Shown here in pieces: positions 3,363 through 6,759 of a stretch of DNA of 6,759 nt (the stretch's first letter is position 1; each line of letters starts with the position of its first letter). Origin of the DNA: a bacterium (lineage in GTDB: Bacteria; Patescibacteriota; Minisyncoccia; UBA9983). Position numbers and translations under genes: made by a program. The notes under the pieces are model-generated. The model saw only the letters and a list, made by a program, of their open reading frames with translations, did not search any database and was not told the origin of the DNA. The stretch covers positions 1,718 through 8,476 of the forward strand of contig JAHFLR010000029.1 of NCBI GenBank assembly GCA_023244795.1, given 5' to 3'.

Positions 3363-5046
3363 CTGCCGCTCTAATAAACTCTCTAAATAGCGGCTGCGGG
3401 TGAAGCGGCCTAGAACTAAACTCCGGATGAAATTGAACCCCCACAAAAAACGGGTGGTTTTTTAGTTCTATTATTTCTACGAGTCCCCTCTCCTTGTTTA
3501 CACCGCTGATAACCAACCCCCCTTTATCCAGCTTTTTCTCCAGCAAGTCTTTGAATTTATTATTAAACTCATAGCGGTGCCTGTGACGTTCGAATATCCT
3601 TTTTTGCCCGTAAGCTTTTTGAGCAAGTGTGCCATTTACCAAGTCACATGAGTAGGCGCCGAGCCTCATGGAACCGCCAAACCTTTTTTCTGCTATAAAT
3701 CTTTTTTGTTCATCCATGGTATCAATAACCGGGTTGCCGGTCTTGGGGTTTATTTCCGTTGTGTCGGCGTCTTTAAGACCAGCAACATTTCTGGCAAACT
3801 CTATTACGGCCAACTGCATGCCATAACATAAACCGTAATATGGAATGTTATTTTTACGAGCATACTCAATAACTTTTATTTTGCCCTCTACTCCTCTGGA
3901 GCCAAAACCGCCGGGCACGATTATGCCTCCGAATTTTTTGAGCTCTTCCAATTTTTTATTGTTATGCTCGTACTCCTCCGCGCTTAGCCAGCTTATTTGG
4001 GGGTGGTAACCAAGATGCCAGGCGGCATGTTTAACGGCTTCAATAACCGAAATGTACGAGTCGCTTAAAACAAACTTGCCGGTGGAAAAATACTTGCCAA
4101 TGATACCGATTTCAACAACCTTTTTGTTTGATTTCTCCGAGAGTTTTTCCAATTTCTTAAGATCAGTCACAAACTTCTCCCACTCTCGCTCTTGTTCTCT
4201 ATGCTTTGCGGTTCTCTTTTTAAATTCCTTACTGCCCTTTTTCTTTAAACCAAACTCCTCCAAAATCCTCTCTCCCAAATTTTGTTTCTCAAAATTTATT
4301 GGCACCTCATAAATACTTTCTATGTCGGGAGCGGAGATAATGTTGCTTTCTTTAACGTTGCAAGAAATGGCGAGCTTCTTCTTCCTCGGCTCATCAACCG
4401 GGCAAGAGGCGCGGGCAATTATAAAATCTGGCTGAATCCCAGAACTATTTAACGTGCGAACGGCATATTGGGTCGGTTTGGTCTTCATCTCTCCTATTTT
4501 ATCGGGAATCGGTAAATAACTAACCATCAAAAAAATAACCTTGCCGGGGTATTTTAACTTCATCAACCTGCCTGCTTCCAAAAACAAAAGATTTTGGTAC
4601 TCGCCTACCGTGCCGCCAATCTCCACCATTACAAAATCTGATTTTGTTTTTTTGCCGGCTGCCTCTATCCGGCTAATCACCTCTTCGGGTATATGTGGCA
4701 CCACTTCTACACACTTGCCTTTGTACTCTAGATTTCTCTCTTTGTGGATAACCGATTCGTAAACTGATCCGGTCGTCATGTAGTTAAGCCGGAACATGTT
4801 TTGATTTAAGAACCTTTCGTAGTTGCCAAGGTCTTGGTCTGTCTCTAAACCATCTTCTGTAACAAAAACTTCCCCATGCTCGGTGGGGTTCATTGTGCCG
4901 GCGTCAACATTTACATAGGGATCGATTTTTACCGCAGTAACCTTATACCCATAATTTTGAAGGATCTTACCAGTGGAGGAGGCGGCGATGCCCTTGCCCA
5001 CCCCGGACATGACACCACCCACTACAAAAATGTACCTCGTCGTCAT
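3340..5046 (-). CDS. pyrG: CTP synthase (glutamine-hydrolysing)
   Basis: CTP synthase converts UTP to CTP with ATP and glutamine in the cytoplasm, the last step of de novo pyrimidine nucleotide synthesis. The 568-residue protein is complete (E. coli has 545). The N-terminal synthase domain carries the P-loop GGVMSGVGKG (10-19), DPYVNVDAGTMNPTEHGEV, the metal-ligand candidates D70 and E142, and TTGSVYESVIHKER. A charged linker (about 268-305) is longer than usual. The C-terminal class-I glutamine amidotransferase domain has PGGFGSRGVEG, the nucleophile C407 in GLCYGMQ, ERHRHRYE, and H540/E542 in VQFHPEF. Odd points: SGVGKG and ASSTG at the P-loop and DAGT resemble eukaryotic enzymes more than E. 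coli (SSLGKG, DPGT), and Tyr follows the catalytic Cys as in GMP synthase. Its ATG overlaps the rplI TGA by 4 bases, implying translational coupling. I see no terminator after it. Confidence 0.97.
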   Translation of the reverse strand: MTTRYIFVVGGVMSGVGKGIAASSTGKILQNYGYKVTAVKIDPYVNVDAGTMNPTEHGEVFVTEDGLETDQDLGNYERFLNQNMFRLNYMTTGSVYESVIHKERNLEYKGKCVEVVPHIPEEVISRIEAAGKKTKSDFVMVEIGGTVGEYQNLLFLEAGRLMKLKYPGKVIFLMVSYLPIPDKIGEMKTKPTQYAVRTLNSSGIQPDFIIARASCPVDEPRKKKLAISCNVKESNIISAPDIESIYEVPINFEKQNLGERILEEFGLKKKGSKEFKKRTAKHREQEREWEKFVTDLKKLEKLSEKSNKKVVEIGIIGKYFSTGKFVLSDSYISVIEAVKHAAWHLGYHPQISWLSAEEYEHNNKKLEELKKFGGIIVPGGFGSRGVEGKIKVIEYARKNNIPYYGLCYGMQLAVIEFARNVAGLKDADTTEINPKTGNPVIDTMDEQKRFIAEKRFGGSMRLGAYSCDLVNGTLAQKAYGQKRIFERHRHRYEFNNKFKDLLEKKLDKGGLVISGVNKERGLVEIIELKNHPFFVGVQFHPEFSSRPLHPQPLFREFIRAAVKPRERR

Positions 5047-5486
5047 ATTGGCAAGATTTCCAAAATAAGTTCTGTTGATTTTTTATCTATTTTTAAAGTA
5101 ATTTTGTGCTCGCCTGCTTCTTTAATGGGCTTGTCCATGTCTATCATCTCTGGGCCCAAATCAATGCCCCGCTGCTCTTTTACGGCCTTAATGACTTCCT
5201 CTTTGTGGACTTGTGAGAAGAGGTGACCCTTTTCGTTAATCTTTTCTTTAATGGTGATTTTGGAGCCCTTAAGCCCCTCCAACGCTCCCATTACAAGACT
5301 TTTGGTTAGTTCTTCCTGCTGGGCAGATTGCTTCTTTTTTAGCTCTACGTTTTTGATGGCGCCCGGAGTGGCTGGCTCTGCCAGCTTTCTGGCAATTAAG
5401 TAATTAAGCGCGTACCCGTCGCTAACATCTTTTACGTCGTATTTATGCCCAACGCTGGGAACATCTTTAAGTAAAATAACTTTCAT
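5043..5486 (-). CDS. rplI: 50S ribosomal protein bL9
   Basis: bL9 is a two-domain protein at the base of the L1 stalk and helps to maintain frame and fidelity. The 147-residue product has the usual length. The N-terminal rRNA-binding domain is recognisable as MKVILLKDVPSVGHKYDVKD, then GYALNYLIARKLAEPAT. The Arg common in GYARNFLIP is Leu here. A charged connecting helix (about 43-75) and a C-terminal domain with GIDLGPEMIDMDKPIKEAGEH follow. bL9 is reported missing from several CPR lineages, so its presence helps to narrow the host. It follows ctpA by 19 bases, its stop overlaps the pyrG start (ATGA), and it lacks a Shine-Dalgarno site. A TAGTAT box ends 7 bases before its ATG, so it may be transcribed both from ctpA and from its own start. 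Confidence 0.95.
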   Translation of the reverse strand: MKVILLKDVPSVGHKYDVKDVSDGYALNYLIARKLAEPATPGAIKNVELKKKQSAQQEELTKSLVMGALEGLKGSKITIKEKINEKGHLFSQVHKEEVIKAVKEQRGIDLGPEMIDMDKPIKEAGEHKITLKIDKKSTELILEILPI

Positions 5487-5493
5487 GTTTTTT

Positions 5494-5502
5494 ATACTAA
5501 CA
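5494..5502 (-). promoter_or_regulatory. extended -10 box before rplI, overlapping the end of ctpA
   Basis: TGT plus TAGTAT on the minus strand (5502-5494) matches TATAAT at 4 of 6 positions and has the extended TG. Seven bases then lead to the rplI ATG at 5486. It would give rplI-pyrG an internal, near-leaderless promoter just after the ctpA stop (5508-5506). Confidence 0.4.
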
Positions 5503-5505
5503 TAA

Positions 5506-6720
5506 TTATTTTAACATCTCCAACGCCTTGCTCATTTGGGGATCTTTGTTGGCGGCGGTGTCTTTTTCGGTTATCTCCACCTTAACATCTGGGTCTAACC
5601 CTTCGTCAGAGATAGACCGGCCATTGGGAGTAAGCCACTTGGCTATGGTTATTTTGAGCGCCGTGCTGTCTGTCACCTGCATTAACTCCTGAACAGAGCC
5701 CTTGCCGAAGGTTTTGGTGCCCACCAACTTGGCAATGCCGTGTTCCTGTAGAGCGCCGGCCAATATTTCGGAAGCTGAGGCGCTTCCTTCGTTTACCAAA
5801 ACAACCATTGGCAACTCGTTAAAAATATTGTAGCCCTTGCTCCTATACATATCCTCTTTTCCGTTTCCATATTTTTCCTTTACTACTACCTTACCCGTTG
5901 GCAAAAACCAGCTGGCCATATCTATTGCCGCCTCTAAATATCCTCCGGGGTTATTTCTTAAATCTAATATCAGTTTTTTATCTCCAGACACAATAAACTG
6001 CCGCAAGGCTCCCCTAAAATCATCAGCGGAAGTGGCGGAAAAGTTGTACATTCGTATTACAAAAATTCCGTTGCCTTTTGACTCTGTATCGACTACCGGA
6101 ATTTTTATATTATCTCTTGTGACCTCTATCTCCAGCGGCTTATCAACCTTTTCTCTCAAGACTGTTAATTTTACTTTGGTGCCCTGCTGCCCCCGGATTA
6201 AACGCGCGGCGGCATCGGAGGTCATATCGTTGGTTATTGTATTATCTATCTTTAAAATTTTGTCACCGGCTTTAATCCCCGCCTTGTATGCCGGAGTGTC
6301 TTTGAGAGGAGAAATAACGGTAAGCACGCCGCCCCTGACTCCAATCTCCATTCCTACTCCGCTAAAATTTCCGCTCATGTCCTCTTGGAACATTTTGGTT
6401 TCTTCCGGAGGGAAGAACACGGAATACGGATCGCCTAGTGATTTAACCATGCCCTCAATGGCGCCGTAAACTAATTTTTGGTTATCTATTTTATCTTTGG
6501 AAACAAACTTATCGTTTACCAAACTCCATGCCTGCCAAAACGGAGAGAAGTCCACATCGGCCGGTTTGAGATTTTCTTTATTGGAGATGCCAAAAACCTT
6601 CTCTATCGCGGACCTTTTGTTATAACCAAAATAAACTCCGGCCCCAAAGACCAGCGCCAGTAAAACAAGGGAAATTATCGCGTAAGACCACCTTCTCATC
6701 TCTTCCAAAAACATAGCCAT
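5506..6720 (-). CDS. ctpA: S41 family C-terminal processing peptidase (carboxyl-terminal protease)
   Basis: These peptidases cleave near the C-terminus of exported substrate proteins, acting outside the membrane. The 404-residue product has a positive N-terminus, one membrane anchor or uncleaved signal helix (about 12-32), and a helical pre-PDZ region ending in the SLGDPYSVFFPPEE signature (about 94-107). A PDZ domain follows (about 118-190, SGVGMEIG to VLRE), then the S41 core with LDLRNNPGGYLEAA (about 252-265). The Ser-Lys-Gln catalytic set is intact: S315 in GSASASE, K340 in TFGKGSVQ and Q344, with the usual 25-residue Ser-Lys spacing. It is the first gene of a minus-strand run with rplI and pyrG. 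Two ATGs are possible: codon 1 at 6720, directly after a TAAAAT box, and codon 3 at 6714, six bases after it. The second fits leaderless initiation better. The substrate is unknown. Confidence 0.94.
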   Translation of the reverse strand: MAMFLEEMRRWSYAIISLVLLALVFGAGVYFGYNKRSAIEKVFGISNKENLKPADVDFSPFWQAWSLVNDKFVSKDKIDNQKLVYGAIEGMVKSLGDPYSVFFPPEETKMFQEDMSGNFSGVGMEIGVRGGVLTVISPLKDTPAYKAGIKAGDKILKIDNTITNDMTSDAAARLIRGQQGTKVKLTVLREKVDKPLEIEVTRDNIKIPVVDTESKGNGIFVIRMYNFSATSADDFRGALRQFIVSGDKKLILDLRNNPGGYLEAAIDMASWFLPTGKVVVKEKYGNGKEDMYRSKGYNIFNELPMVVLVNEGSASASEILAGALQEHGIAKLVGTKTFGKGSVQELMQVTDSTALKITIAKWLTPNGRSISDEGLDPDVKVEITEKDTAANKDPQMSKALEMLK

Positions 6721-6726
6721 ATTTTA
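6721..6726 (-). promoter_or_regulatory. -10 box of ctpA, adjacent to the annotated ATG
   Basis: TAAAAT (6726-6721, 5/6) directly touches the ATG at 6720 and lies 6 bases before the ATG at 6714. If active, transcription would start near 6714, so codon 3 would be the real start. The -35 at 17 bases is poor (TACAAA). There is no Shine-Dalgarno sequence before either ATG. Confidence 0.4.
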
Positions 6727-6759
6727 CACTATTTTAAGTAATGTTTGTATTTATTTTTA

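Noticed and set aside
3365..3394. GCCGCT / AGCGGC hairpin just after rpmA as its terminator
   Set aside because: The 18-base loop is large, no T-run follows on the plus strand, and the sequence is pyrG coding DNA.

Overview
The window looks like part of a genome from a small-genome Candidate Phyla Radiation (Patescibacteria, most likely Parcubacteria-type) bacterium. This is inferred from compact gene packing, several tiny membrane proteins, a short membrane-anchored protein with an Ada-like metal-binding tail, a CTP synthase with some eukaryote/archaea-like motif variants, and very short or absent 5' leaders. No rRNA or other taxonomic marker gene is present, so the assignment is moderate, not firm.

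Layout, left to right. 1-147 (-): the N-terminal 49 codons of murC, cut by the window edge. 148-349: a non-coding stretch holding the murC promoter, a long imperfect inverted repeat (203-247) and an intrinsic terminator. 350-622 (-): a 90-residue exported protein that ends in a membrane helix. 623-778: a divergent promoter region. 779-1939 (+): a PD-(D/E)XK nuclease with a Cas4/AddB-like four-cysteine arrangement. 1940-2003: terminators between convergent genes. 2004-2432 (-): a 142-residue protein of unknown function. 2502-2654 (-): a 50-residue single-helix membrane protein. 2670-3062 (-): the membrane-anchored Ada-like protein. 3081-3362 (+): rpmA (bL27), divergent from the Ada-like gene and overlapping the end of pyrG tail to tail. 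3340-5046 (-): pyrG. 5043-5486 (-): rplI (bL9). 5506-6720 (-): an S41 C-terminal processing peptidase. The last three lie head to tail as ctpA-rplI-pyrG, with a 4-bp stop/start overlap between rplI and pyrG.

The most notable signal is in gene starts, not gene content. Six genes (murC, the nuclease, the 50-aa protein, rpmA, rplI, ctpA) carry a -10-like hexamer ending only 6-9 bases before a start codon, with no Shine-Dalgarno sequence. This is the geometry expected of leaderless mRNAs. Two other genes (90 aa and 142 aa) have the opposite design: longer leaders, clear Shine-Dalgarno sites, G/C-ended codons and strong terminators sharing a GGGGCGAC core. The window therefore suggests two expression modes side by side. 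I see no defence island, mobile element, CRISPR array, tRNA or rRNA.
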